Both the position numbers and the translations under genes were made by a program. The notes below the pieces were generated by a model. It had not been told where the DNA came from, searched no databases, and saw only the letters and a list, made by a program, of their open reading frames with translations. From an uncultured Verrucomicrobiota bacterium (GTDB lineage: Bacteria > Verrucomicrobiota > Verrucomicrobiia > Opitutales > Opitutaceae): a stretch of 60,000 nucleotides of DNA. Below are positions 12,719 to 22,155 of this stretch, one piece after another. Position 1 is the stretch's first letter, and the number at the start of each line of letters is the position of its first letter. Where the stretch lies: positions 1-60,000 of the forward strand of contig CAIUGM010000018.1 in NCBI GenBank assembly GCA_903898675.1, in the 5' to 3' direction.

Positions 12719-13477
12719 TCAACCCGCACGCCGGCGGTTTAATTCCCCGAGTTGAGCCAGGGTTTCGTTGGCAGTCAGGCCGCCCGTCCAGCCGTAGGCG
12801 GCAGCGACGGCCGAATCGATCCTCTCCTGGTCGGTGCCACGCGCGGCGCGGGTGATCGCCATGCGGTGCTCTTCCTGTTCCCGCGTCAACGCACTGAAGA
12901 GCGTGGCCGGGGGCCAGGGGAAGGGAAAGGTTTCAACAATTTCTTCGGGCGAAAGATGGGGTGCATATCGCGTCCACCATGATTGAAACGCCTGTGAGCC
13001 GAGCAGACCGTGGGCGAGGTCGTCGTCGCGGGCCACGGCCAGCAGGGTGTCATCGGGCAGCACATCGCTGTCGATCCAGCTCCAGGCCGGCGTTTTCAGG
13101 GCCAGGGGTGTGGCCAGATAGCGTTCCAGCCGCGCGAGACCGGTGCGAAGCCCGGGCCGGGCCCCGGGATTAAGCCACCAGTGAGCACTAGGCTCCGGCA
13201 ATTTGGCGCGCAAGTGGCGGCACGGCTCCACATAGAGTGCCGCTTCCTGCTCGGTGGAATACGGGGAGAAGTCCACCTGCCAGTGCTCGCGGGTGCGGCC
13301 GGCGGCAAAGCCGGTATAACGCCGGAGTACATCGCGGTTCGGGCGACCGGTGGGATTGCGGGCCAACTCCATGGCTTGTACCTGACGGGAAGTCACCACC
13401 GCAGGAAGCCACGGCTTTTCCCCGGTAAAGGAAAGTCCGGCATTCTCGGGCAAAGCGCTGGGCAGAGAGGGCGGCAA
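12719..13477 (-). CDS. MmeI-type DNA methyltransferase C-terminal-like protein (orphan target-recognition domain)
   Basis: A 252-residue protein without a signal peptide or membrane segment. By eye it matches the target-recognition and C-terminal helical part of MmeI/type IIL methyltransferases. The order agrees: NPTGRPNRDVLRRYTG, then VDFSPYSTEQEAALYVEP, then WWLNPGARPGLRTGLARL, then LLAVARDDDLAHGLLGSQ, then EIVETFPFPWP. The catalytic methyltransferase part with its NPPY motif is absent, both here and in the adjoining sequence. The start lies 5 bases after the recQ stop, so the two are probably co-translated. It may be a remnant of a larger enzyme or a stand-alone DNA-recognition protein. 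The family call is by recognition only. Confidence 0.6.
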   Translation of the reverse strand: MPPSLPSALPENAGLSFTGEKPWLPAVVTSRQVQAMELARNPTGRPNRDVLRRYTGFAAGRTREHWQVDFSPYSTEQEAALYVEPCRHLRAKLPEPSAHWWLNPGARPGLRTGLARLERYLATPLALKTPAWSWIDSDVLPDDTLLAVARDDDLAHGLLGSQAFQSWWTRYAPHLSPEEIVETFPFPWPPATLFSALTREQEEHRMAITRAARGTDQERIDSAVAAAYGWTGGLTANETLAQLGELNRRRAG

Positions 13478-13482
13478 CGGGC

Positions 13483-15312
13483 TCAGTCGTTGAAGGTCAG
13501 GCGGGGATTGGTCTGCAGGAATCCGGCAATGGCTTCGGCAAAGGTTGCGCCGAATTCCGCGCGCTTCTTCTCCCCGAGGCCGGTGATGCCGTCCATCGAC
13601 TCGGCCCGGGTCGGGTACTCCCGGGCCATCTGGCGGAGGGTGGCGTCGCCAAAAATGATATAGGCCGGCACCTTGCGCTCGTCGGCCAGCTGCTTGCGCA
13701 AGGCACGCAGGCGCTCGAAGAGGATTTCATCGCAGGCGATGTCACCCTCGCGGCGGACGACCCGCCGGGTCTTGGGCAGGTCCATCGGCTTGGTGAGGGT
13801 GACCGGGGCGCGCGAGCGCAGGACTTCCCGGCCCTCGGGCGTGAGCTCCAGCGTGGCGAATTCCCCTTCCGCGACGGCGAGATAGCCGAGCCGCATCAAC
13901 TCGCGACCGGTGGCGGCCCACTGCGACCGGGAAAGATCCTGGCCAATGCCGTAGGTCGTGAGCCGGTCGTGGCCCCAGCGCCGGATCTTGTCGGTATCGG
14001 CGCCGGTGAGCACCTCGGTCAAATGATTCATGCCGACACTGAAGGTGCCGTTCTGCGCGATGCGATAGACGCACGAGAGGAATTTCTGGGCCACGATGGT
14101 GCCGTCGTACGTTTCCCGGGGCTCGAGGCAGTTGTCGCAGGCGCCGCAGTTGTCCGCCCCGAATTTTTCCCCGAAGTAAGCGAGCAGTTCGGCCCGGCGG
14201 CAGCCGGCGCTCTCCGCGTAGTGCACGATCTGGCGCAGCTGCGCGCGGGCGACGGACTGCTCGTGTTCGTTGGTGATCTCGTCGAGGAAGTGCGTTTGCT
14301 TGGCGATGTCACCCGCGCTGAAGAGGAGCAGGCAGTCGCCGGGCAGGCCGTCGCGTCCCGCCCGCCCCGTTTCCTGATAGTAGCCCTCGATGTTCTTGGG
14401 CAGGTCATGGTGGATGACCCAGCGGACGTTGGGCTTGTTGATGCCCATGCCGAACGCGATGGTCGCGCAGATGATGCGGGTCTCATCGCGGAGAAAAAGC
14501 TCCTGGTTGCGGCTGCGCTCCGCGGCCTCGAGGCCGGCGTGATAAGGGCGGGCGGAAAAGCCCCGGCCGGCGAGCGATTCGGCGACCCGTTCGGCCGTGG
14601 CGCGGCTGGCGCAATAGATGATGCCGCTTTCGGTTTCGCGCTGCCGGACGAAGTTGATGATCTGCTTCGCCGGCTGGTCCTTGGGGATTACACGGTAGGA
14701 CAGGTTGGGGCGGTTGAAGCTGGCGACGAAGGTGGCGGGGTCGCGCAGCTTGAGGTGACGGACAATGTCCTCGCGGACCCGCCCGGTCGCCGTGGCCGTG
14801 AGCGCCATGATGGGCACGCCGGGGAGCAGATCGCGGAGCTTGGCGATCTGGCGGTATTCGGGGCGGAAATCATGGCCCCATTCGGAGATGCAATGCGCCT
14901 CGTCGATCGCGAGGGCGGTGACGTTCCACGCCTTCAGGTTCTCCTGCCAGTTGTCGAGCATGAGGCGCTCCGGCGCGACGTACAGCAGCCGCCATTCGCC
15001 GCGGTGCAGCCCGCGCAGCCGGGAGCGGGCCTCGTCGGCGTCCAGGGTTGAATTCAGGAACGTGGCGGCGACACCGGCGGCCTGGAGCTGGTCCACCTGG
15101 TCCTTCATCAGTGCGATGAGCGGGGAGACCACGACCGTCAGGCCCGGCTGGAGCAGGGCGGGGAGCTGGAAGCAGAGTGATTTTCCCCCGCCGGTCGGCA
15201 GGAGGGCGAAGACATCGCGTCCCGCCAGCGAGGTCTCGATGATTTCGCGCTGCAGCGGGCGGAAACTATCGTAGCCGAAGGTGGTTTTGAGGGTCAGGAG
15301 AAGGTCGTCCAC
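13483..15312 (-). CDS. recQ: ATP-dependent DNA helicase RecQ
   Basis: 3'-5' superfamily 2 helicase for recombination and replication-fork repair. Visible: Walker A LLPTGGGKSLCFQLPAL (about 37-53), DEAH box IDEAHCISEWGHDF with the RecQ aromatic loop, and helicase motif VI GRAGRDG. The RecQ-Ct zinc cluster (C in GCRRAELL, then CGACDNC) is followed by the winged-helix domain and a C-terminal HRDC domain (about 530-600). Length 609, the same as classic bacterial RecQ. It heads a two-gene unit with the methyltransferase-like gene at 12719-13477. Confidence 0.96.
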   Translation of the reverse strand: MDDLLLTLKTTFGYDSFRPLQREIIETSLAGRDVFALLPTGGGKSLCFQLPALLQPGLTVVVSPLIALMKDQVDQLQAAGVAATFLNSTLDADEARSRLRGLHRGEWRLLYVAPERLMLDNWQENLKAWNVTALAIDEAHCISEWGHDFRPEYRQIAKLRDLLPGVPIMALTATATGRVREDIVRHLKLRDPATFVASFNRPNLSYRVIPKDQPAKQIINFVRQRETESGIIYCASRATAERVAESLAGRGFSARPYHAGLEAAERSRNQELFLRDETRIICATIAFGMGINKPNVRWVIHHDLPKNIEGYYQETGRAGRDGLPGDCLLLFSAGDIAKQTHFLDEITNEHEQSVARAQLRQIVHYAESAGCRRAELLAYFGEKFGADNCGACDNCLEPRETYDGTIVAQKFLSCVYRIAQNGTFSVGMNHLTEVLTGADTDKIRRWGHDRLTTYGIGQDLSRSQWAATGRELMRLGYLAVAEGEFATLELTPEGREVLRSRAPVTLTKPMDLPKTRRVVRREGDIACDEILFERLRALRKQLADERKVPAYIIFGDATLRQMAREYPTRAESMDGITGLGEKKRAEFGATFAEAIAGFLQTNPRLTFND

Positions 15313-15423
15313 GGGAAGAGGGCGCAGCTTGCTGGAACTCCCACCCCGAGTGGAATCAGAAAATGATCCTAAGTTCAGGTGGTGGCCCGAACGGCTGGTG
15401 CACCGGCGAAGGGATGGCGGAGA

Positions 15424-16572
15424 CTAAGGTTTCAGGCCCAGCCAGCGGGCCAGGGACCCGACTGCGTCTGCGACCTTGTGGCCGCGCCGCACCCGGCGGG
15501 AAACGATCTGCAGGCGGCGGTTGAGCCGGTCGGCCTTGGGATCCACGTGCCCCACAAGTTCAGTGCCGGCGAGAACCGGGAGGGCGTAGTAGCCGCGCTG
15601 GCGTTTTGCTGGCGGAGTATAGACCTCCCACGTGTAATCGAATCCCCAGAGGGCGGAGGTTATCCGGCGGTCATAGATCAGCGGGTCGAGGGGCGCGAGC
15701 AGGTGCAGCTGGGGCGGGCCGGCGGCGGCCGAAGACGCGACTGCGCCCGTCGCCAGTGGATCGGAAACCGCGGCCTCCAGGAGGGGGACGTCGGTCCGAA
15801 GGCAGTGGAGCAGGGGGCAGCCCGCAATTTGGACGGGCTGGACCAGGTCTTCCACGAGCTGAAGATCCTTTTTCTTGAGCAGGGCCAGCCGGCGTTGGCG
15901 CAGGAGGGTGTGAGCCACCCAGCGGTCGGTATCGGCCTTGGTGGGGGTGGGCGCGGCGAGCGTGGCGGCGGGGAGAACACGCTCCGGCAGGTCGTAGAGG
16001 CGGCGGTTGTTGTCCGCGCGTTGGGCGATCAGGAGCCGGCCGTGAAAAAAGAGCTTTTGCAGCGCGGACTTGGTCAGTCGCATTGCGCCCCAGACGCGGC
16101 GGGCGCGGCGTTCGTCCTCAAAATCCTCCGAGCCCAGCGGGCCGCGGGCGGCGATTTCAGCCAGGAGGTGGACGGACAGCTCCCTTTCCCGTTTCGTCAG
16201 GCGGCCGGACCAGGCGCTGGCGACCCGGGTGCGGGCCGAGTTGGCGGTGAGCAGGTGCGGCCAGGCGTCGAGGGGGAAGGCGACGAGAACATGGCTTGAG
16301 GGCAGGTGGTGCTCGAAGGCGGTGCGCCGGGCCGCAGGCAGTGGACGGTCTTCGCCGTGCAGGTGGCGCATAAGTCCGCCCTCGCGATAGTCTTGGACGC
16401 GGTTGCGCAGGATCAGGTCGTGCATCCGACCGGTCACATTGATCGGATCGATCTGAATGTAGCCGTGATGCGTGAGCGCGGTGGCGATGTCCGGGGCCGG
16501 GGCGTCCAACAGCAGGGCGCGCCGCATGAAGCGCCGCGCGGCGGTGGGCGTGACTTGGATGGTGGCGGGCAT
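15424..16572 (-). CDS. YcaQ/AlkZ-family winged-helix DNA glycosylase
   Basis: A 382-residue protein of the HTH_42 family, whose studied members unhook DNA interstrand crosslinks and remove alkylated bases. Near the N terminus it has YIQIDPINV with Q40-x-D42, the QxD form of the active-site motif typical of the YcaQ/AlkX branch, rather than QxQ. Three winged-helix repeats and the family's LDPLIYDRR-like (here APLDPLIYDRR) and late GYYALPVLAGTELVGHVD segments are present. It lies 111 bases upstream of recQ in the same direction, which suggests but does not prove a DNA-repair group. Confidence 0.88.
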   Translation of the reverse strand: MPATIQVTPTAARRFMRRALLLDAPAPDIATALTHHGYIQIDPINVTGRMHDLILRNRVQDYREGGLMRHLHGEDRPLPAARRTAFEHHLPSSHVLVAFPLDAWPHLLTANSARTRVASAWSGRLTKRERELSVHLLAEIAARGPLGSEDFEDERRARRVWGAMRLTKSALQKLFFHGRLLIAQRADNNRRLYDLPERVLPAATLAAPTPTKADTDRWVAHTLLRQRRLALLKKKDLQLVEDLVQPVQIAGCPLLHCLRTDVPLLEAAVSDPLATGAVASSAAAGPPQLHLLAPLDPLIYDRRITSALWGFDYTWEVYTPPAKRQRGYYALPVLAGTELVGHVDPKADRLNRRLQIVSRRVRRGHKVADAVGSLARWLGLKP

Positions 16573-16676
16573 CAGAGGAAAGTGGACCGGAAACTGTCGC
16601 GCCCCGCCGGCGGGGACAAAGCAAAATCCGGTGCGGCTGAAACACGTTGACGGTAAAGCAATCCAATCGGTTCACG

Positions 16677-17378
16677 ATGCTTGCGCCCGCGAGGCCGGTT
16701 GGCATGCTGCCGGGCGTGAGGATTGTTATCGTCGAAGATCACCAGATGTTCCGCGAAGTCCTGCGCAAGGTCTGTACGCGGGAGCTGCGGCATAAGGTGG
16801 TGGGCGAGGCGGCGGACGGACGCAGTGCCGTGCAATTGGTGATGGAGACCACGCCCGACCTGGTGCTACTCGATCTGCACCTGCCGAATCTCGACGGCTT
16901 CGGGGTTGTGGCGGCGTTGCAGCAGGCGGTGCCCGGAATCCGGATATTGGTGCTGTCGTCCCATTGTGACGACTACACGGTGTTCCGGGCGGAGAAGGCC
17001 CATGTGCACGGTTTTGTGGACAAGAACACCAACACCGTGGCCATCCTCAAGCAGGCGATCGCGGCGGTGAGCGAGGGGCGGACGTATTTTTCTGCGGAGT
17101 TCCTGCGCCTCAAAGAGACGCGGCACGGCAATCCCCACTCCTTTGACAAGCTGCTGACCGACCGGGAGCGCGCTGTGCTCGCGTTGATCGGCGAGCCGTT
17201 TCACGACCGGGAAATTGCGGAACGCCTGGGGCTGGCGGAAGAGACCGTGGAGAAACACCGGTTCAACATTCTCCGCAAGCTGGACCTTACCGGCACAGCC
17301 GAGCTGATCCGCTACGCGCAGGACCACGGCTTCACGCTGTCCGCTCCGCGCCGGGGTAGCGGCGGACTACTGCCTTGA
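16677..17378 (+). CDS. NarL/FixJ-type response regulator
   Basis: Receiver domain (about 14-130) with acidic pocket E20-D21, phospho-acceptor D66 in LLDLHLP, and the conserved lysine in VDKNTN. A LuxR-type DNA-binding domain follows (LTDRERAVLALIGEPFHDRE to TGTAELIRYA, about 158-225). The ATG at 16677 is used. An ATG at 16704 (before LPGVRIVIVED) has a better-placed GAGG and is also plausible; a TTG at 16647 is unlikely. The gene is convergent with the hybrid kinase at 17332-20139 and overlaps its end, so a functional pairing is plausible but not shown. Confidence 0.9.
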   Translation: MLAPARPVGMLPGVRIVIVEDHQMFREVLRKVCTRELRHKVVGEAADGRSAVQLVMETTPDLVLLDLHLPNLDGFGVVAALQQAVPGIRILVLSSHCDDYTVFRAEKAHVHGFVDKNTNTVAILKQAIAAVSEGRTYFSAEFLRLKETRHGNPHSFDKLLTDRERAVLALIGEPFHDREIAERLGLAEETVEKHRFNILRKLDLTGTAELIRYAQDHGFTLSAPRRGSGGLLP

Positions 17379-20139
17379 GCGCCTGAATCTCGCGGCTGAC
17401 GCGCAGCAGGGGCTCGCCGAAGGAGTCCCGTTTGCCGGCCTGGGCCGCGTGTTGGAGTCCGGCGGCGGCCGTGGCGAGCGACGAGCACCCTACCAGCCGG
17501 GCGTGGGACAACACGCCGTGGGCGGCGTCACCCAGCAGCTTGAAATCGCTGCTGAGCGTGGCGAGTGATAGCTGTTTTTCCGCCTCCTCGAGCGCGGACA
17601 GGAAAAGCTCGATCTGATGACTCAGGCCCTGGTCGGTGCCGTCCGAAATATATTCAAGGAGGGAAACATCCACCCCGGTCGATGAAACGTCCGGCGAGAT
17701 GTGCATCGACGCGGCGGCGAGGTGACGCCGGCCCGCGGCGGTCAACACGCGGCGGAGTTTCTCGGGGGTGAGCGGCTTGCCGACAAAGGCATCCATGCCC
17801 GCACTCAGGCACAGGGCGCGATCCTCGCTGGTGCAATAGGCGGTGACGGCCAGCATGATCGTCCGCGGCCCATCCGCTTCCATCGCGCGGATGCGCCGGG
17901 CCACCTCGGTCCCGTCCATGTCGGGCAGGTTGCGGTCGAGCAGCACGAGGTTGTAGCGTTTCTTGGCGAACAGTTCCAGGGCCTCGGCGCCGCTGGTGGC
18001 GCGTTCGCAGGTGAGGCCGAATTTTCCCAGCACGGCGGCGGCGGCCCAGGCGTTGTAATTGGTGTCCTCGACCAGGAGCACGGTGCAGTTGGGCAGGAGG
18101 GCGGTGGCCATTGGGGCCCCGACCGGATCCGGGGCGCGGACCGGAACGACCTCAAGCGGCAGGCGCAGGTAAAAGCGGGCGCCGTGCCCCGGGCGGCTGC
18201 GGACCCCGACCGAGCCGCTCATCAGCCCGGCGAGCAGGCGGCAGGAAGCCAGGCCGAGGCCGGTGCCGGTGATTTCCTTGGATTGCGCATTGGTCAGGCG
18301 GCTGAACTTGGTGAACAGGAGGCGCTGACCCTCGGCACTGATGCCGGGGCCCTCGTCGGTCACCGCGAACTCGATCTCCTCCGGGGCGTCGGGTGGAATG
18401 CTCGCGGTGAGCCGGATCCGGCCGCCGGAGTATTTCAGGGCGTTCGTGAGGAAGTTGACCAGGACCTGCTGGATGCGCCCGGCATCGCCGACGTAGGCTG
18501 CCGGCAGGCGTTGATCAGTCTCGACGAGCAGGGTGGCGCCGCTGGCGATCGCCTCCATCTTGAACATCGCGGCGATGGAACGCAGGAGCTCGTTCGGCGA
18601 GAAGGGGCCGGGCCGCAGCTCGACTGCCCCGGCCTCGATGCTGGCGAAATCCAGCACGTCGTCCACGAGCGTGGAAAGGTACGTCGTGCATTCGCGGAGG
18701 GTGGAGACGAGTTCGTTCTGCTTGGGGTTGAGCGGGGTATCCTCCAGCGCCATGGCCAAGCCGACGATGCCATTGAGCGGATTGCGGATATCATGGCTCA
18801 TGTTCGCGATGAACTGGGTCTTGGCCGCGCTGGCCTGTGCAAGCTGGGTGGTGCGTTCGCGGACCTTATCTTCCAGCTCGGCGTTGCGTTGGCGCAGGGT
18901 GCGCACGCGCCAGCGGTAAACGCCGTAGCCGGCCGGCAGCAGGGCCAGCAAGGCGCCAGCCAGGGCGGTGCCGGTCCGCCACCACGGCGGAGTGATTTCA
19001 AAATGACTGATGGCGGCCGGGCTGGTGATGCCGGTTTCGGCGACCACGCGGACCCGGAAAGTGTAGCGACCCTCGCGCAGGGCGGTGAATTCACGCCGGG
19101 AGGTCGCCTCGGCCGGAACCCAGTGCTGATCGACGCCATCGAGCATCGTTTCCAGGCGAAGGGCGGGGCGCCGGGAGAATTCCGGGGCCGCAAATTCAAA
19201 GTCGATCGCACGGGTCGAGTAGGGGAGGGCTTGGGTGATAGGCGCGAGGGTATCATGGTCCGCACTGCGGGCCAGGGCGCGGAGCAAGGGTTCGTGCGGC
19301 ACGGGGGCGACCGGGCCACCGGTGACAACATTGCGAATCAAACCAGTCGTGCCCCCTATCCAAAGCACCGCGTCACCATTGGCGCCGGCCTCGGCGAGAA
19401 TGCACTGGGGCGTACCGATGTTCCAGAGCCCCTCAACAGAGTGAGGCTCCCAGACTGCGTGATCCCCCTTGATCGTGATTCGCGCCGCCGTCGCCGCGCG
19501 ACTCTCAGTGGCTGGGTGGACAACCCACAAGGTGTTGTCCGCCGCGACTTCGGAGACGGCGTTTACGGCCCAAGAGGGATAATTTTCAATTGGCACAAAT
19601 TTAACCAAGTTAGCGTCGAGTATCCATCCACCGGTAGGCAAAAAAGCCAGAGTAGTACCGTCCTTAGCGGCTACTACACGACCCTTGCCGGAAGTCTCCG
19701 GTAGACCGGACTCGGGGCCCGCTAACACTGCTTCAACATAAACATCATCACGGGGCTTTGCTGTTAATATGGCACTGTTAGGCGTGCCAATCCAAAGTCG
19801 GCCATCCTTGTCCTCTGCAATACTGGTGGCGAAACCGGGTAGATTTTGTACCAGAACGCGCGAATTTCCATCCGGATGTACTAGGATAATTTTATATCCT
19901 TCTGAAACCAATATGGCTCCTCCGTAGTGCCGTGATGCGATCATTTTAGTCACATCTTGTCGAGTACTGCGAACAACGGTGCTCACTCCATTGGCATACC
20001 TCAAAACACTGCTGCTCGCCACCCGCGTGGCCCACGACCTGAACAATATGCTGGCGCCGATGAAGCTGGCTATTCCCATGCTTCGTCCGTCGGTTTCCGA
20101 TCCCACGGCGAGTAGCTTGTTGGATTCGATGGAAACCAC
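17332..20139 (-). pseudogene. Hybrid sensor histidine kinase (beta-propeller, Y_Y_Y, HisKA, receiver, Hpt), 5' end apparently lost
   Basis: Reads as a periplasmic-sensing hybrid kinase. The N-terminal part is a partial beta-propeller (AEDKDGRLWIGT and similar blades). Then come a Y_Y_Y-like domain (REGRYTFRVRVVAETG), one membrane helix (GTALAGALLALLPAGYG), HisKA with H449 in NMSHDIRNPLNG and HATPase_c ending GTGLGLASC. A receiver with D735 in LLDRNLPDM and a C-terminal Hpt domain (DAAHGVLSHARLVG) follow. Full-length relatives have about 7-14 blades and a signal peptide. Here only the last few blades remain, and the first about 43 residues of the open frame are antisense to the neighbouring kinase. 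Real coding appears to stop near base 20010. The frame is otherwise intact, but without an export signal the protein would not be placed correctly. The blade-coding part (about 19575-20010) is lower in GC than the rest. Confidence 0.8.
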
Positions 20140-20761
20140 GATGAGCCGGGCTACCGCACTGGTGCGGCAGATTCTGGAATACGCGCATGGCGCTGGTGGC
20201 CGCCTCGAACTGGTCCTGATTCAGCAACTGCTGGAAGAGATTGCGGTCTTCGCGAAGGAGACTTTCCCCCGGACCATCCACGTTGACGCGCATATTCCCT
20301 CCGGGCTTTGGCTGATCAACGCGAACCTGAGCCAGATCCACCAGGTGCTGCTGAACCTGTGCGTCAATGCGCGCGAGGCCATGGCGCGCGGGGGCATGCT
20401 GACCCTACGAGCGGAGAATTGCCTGTTGGATGCAGCAACCGCGGCTGAGATCGATGGTGGGCGCGCGGGAGCGTTCCTTGTGCTGCAGGTCGACGATACC
20501 GGCACCGGGTTTTCACCCGCGGTGATGGCGAAAATGTGGGAGCCTTTTGTTACCACCAAGGAAGCCAGCCGGGGTTCCGGCCTGGGACTTTCGACGATCC
20601 GTGAAATCATTGTCCACCACGGCGGCTTCATTCATCTGAACACGGTTTCAGGCAAGGGGTCCTCGTTCAGGATCTACTTGCCGGCGGCCGCAACGGCGCT
20701 GGGCAAACCCGAGCTATTTTCCCACCAGCAGGCCCGGCCTTTGATGAATTCGGCGCGGTAA
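19979..20761 (+). pseudogene. Sensor histidine kinase catalytic core, N-terminal sensor missing
   Basis: Recognisable from about residue 15: H box VAHDLNNMLAPM (H19), N box QIHQVLLNLCVNARE, G1 VDDTGTGF, and the F/G2 region MWEPFVTTKEASRGSGLGLS. This is a complete NtrB-like HisKA plus HATPase_c. It has no PAS or other sensor domain and no upstream promoter region of its own. Its GTG at 19979 lies in what looks like the antisense of the neighbouring kinase's propeller. It seems to be the 3' half of a longer PAS-type kinase. It could still be expressed as a soluble kinase core. A terminator follows. Confidence 0.75.
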
Positions 20762-20788
20762 TTGATGACTGGAGGTTAGGGCACAAAA

Positions 20789-20814
20789 AAACCGACCCGG
20801 AATCGGGTCGGTTT
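20789..20814. terminator. Bidirectional terminator
   Basis: A perfect stem (AAACCGACCCG with CGGGTCGGTTT, 4-base loop) preceded by an A run and followed by TTT. It lies between the end of the kinase core and the end of the leftward coiled-coil gene and can serve both. Confidence 0.85.
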
Positions 20815-20837
20815 GAGAACAAAATCCTTCGAAGACA

Positions 20838-21653
20838 CTACTTCTTCGGGGTGGTGGCCTGTACGTCCTGCAGGCGCTTATCGAGCTCGTTCATCTCGGT
20901 CACGAGGCGCTCTTCCATCTTCTTGCGATCAGAGCTGGTCACAATGCTCAGGCTGGCGGCGTCACGGACCACGTTGGCGGGCAGTGACAGCAAGCGGGTG
21001 ATGAGGCCCTGATCCTTGAAGGTGCTGAGATACAGGGCGGTGATCTCGTGGGAGAGCTTCATCGAATCCTGGGCGACGGCCTGGGACGTCAGCAGCTGGG
21101 TGTTGAGCGTCTGGTTGCGCGACATTTCTGCGGTAAGGGCTCCGCTGACTTGATCGGAAATACGCTGACTGTACGCATTGATGGACTCGCGGGTTAGATT
21201 CTGGTCCTTGGACATTTCCGCCAGGATCGGGGAGATTTTCTCCGCCATCCGGCTCGAAACCTTGTCGACCTGCTCATTCTGGATTTTCTCGGCTTCCTCC
21301 GGAGTCTTCGGGAGGGGATTGTAAGGCTGAATCTTGTGGGCGATGGCTTCCGCGAGCTTGTCGACCTTCTCCGCGTTAACCTTGGCAAATTCCTCATCGG
21401 TCATGAGCGCGTCAGCCTGGCGCTTGGAAATGGCGTCCTTCAGGAGCTGGTTGACCGACTCGATGTGGCGCCTGGTCTCCTCGGCCGAGGCTTTCATCTC
21501 GGCATTCGTCTGTTCGCGCAGTGCGCTGATTTCCGCCTGCTGCTTGGCGGCCATATCTTTCACCGTGGTTTGATAAAACCACGCCGCTGCGCCGATAATC
21601 AGGAGAGCGGTCAGGATAACCGCGGGTAGTTGTTCTTTAAACTTTTGCCACAT
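20838..21653 (-). CDS. Membrane-anchored coiled-coil protein, unknown function
   Basis: A 271-residue protein beginning at MWQKFKEQ. The ATG at 21653 is chosen because it puts the single membrane helix (LPAVILTALLIIGAAAWFY) at the N terminus; an upstream in-frame start at 21716 adds a polar extension. The rest is charged, alanine-, glutamate- and glutamine-rich, and predicted helical with heptad-like spacing (residues about 35-230). It contains KTPEEAEKIQNEQVDKV and no enzymatic motif. It would be held in the inner membrane with its coiled coil on one side. I do not recognise a family. Confidence 0.75.
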   Translation of the reverse strand: MWQKFKEQLPAVILTALLIIGAAAWFYQTTVKDMAAKQQAEISALREQTNAEMKASAEETRRHIESVNQLLKDAISKRQADALMTDEEFAKVNAEKVDKLAEAIAHKIQPYNPLPKTPEEAEKIQNEQVDKVSSRMAEKISPILAEMSKDQNLTRESINAYSQRISDQVSGALTAEMSRNQTLNTQLLTSQAVAQDSMKLSHEITALYLSTFKDQGLITRLLSLPANVVRDAASLSIVTSSDRKKMEERLVTEMNELDKRLQDVQATTPKK

Positions 21654-21746
21654 GGGGTGAATCTGGTTGAGTGTGTAACTGGCAGACACGCATAACAGAT
21701 GGATGTTCGAATGCAATGCCGCCCTTGGGCGTAAAAACCAGTTGGC

Positions 21747-22055
21747 ATGAGCCTAAACCGCTATGAACAAACAGTGTTCGACTACTGGGAAAAGCAGCCG
21801 GAGGAGCGCCGTCACTGGCAGACAAAAGTAATGATGGCAGCCCAGGCGACCGCAGATCCTGGTGAAGTGGCCCGGGGTCTGGAGCGCGAGCTCTGGGATT
21901 ATTTTGTCGAGCGCCGTGAGCATGTGTCGGCTTTCCGTGACCTCGGCACTCACGCGCTCAGACGAATCAGCCTGCTGAATCTGGCCGACTACTTGCTACG
22001 CTTGTGGGGACCGCCACCCAAGCCCAAGAAGGCCGCGGGTGGCCCGGCGCCCTGA
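21747..22055 (+). CDS. Small conserved-looking hypothetical protein
   Basis: 102 residues, soluble, rich in charged and aromatic residues (NRYEQTVFDYWEKQPEERRHW), with a proline/lysine-rich tail. Codon use and GC fit a real gene. It lies 100 bases upstream of phoH in the same direction. The pattern suggests a small helical protein; no family recognised. Confidence 0.65.
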   Translation: MSLNRYEQTVFDYWEKQPEERRHWQTKVMMAAQATADPGEVARGLERELWDYFVERREHVSAFRDLGTHALRRISLLNLADYLLRLWGPPPKPKKAAGGPAP

Positions 22056-22133
22056 GGCACCCAGTCTCGTTACCGGAAATTTTCACAAATTTGCAATTAC
22101 TGTATTTACAAAGCCGATAAGCGGATACATTCG

Positions 22134-22153
22134 TTATTCACAAGTTATCCACG
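22134..22153 (+). promoter_or_regulatory. Two adjacent DnaA-box-like sites before phoH
   Basis: TTATTCACA (22134-22142) matches the DnaA box consensus TTATNCACA exactly, and TTATCCACG (22145-22153) differs in one base. They are in the same orientation, two bases apart, in an AT-rich stretch (22075-22155) ending at the phoH start codon at 22156. Binding is not shown; the stretch probably also holds the phoH promoter. Confidence 0.45.
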
Positions 22154-22155
22154 CG

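Noticed and set aside
17701-19704. Long rightward frame opposite the hybrid kinase
   Set aside because: Antisense shadow; the leftward frame has complete kinase, receiver and Hpt motifs.
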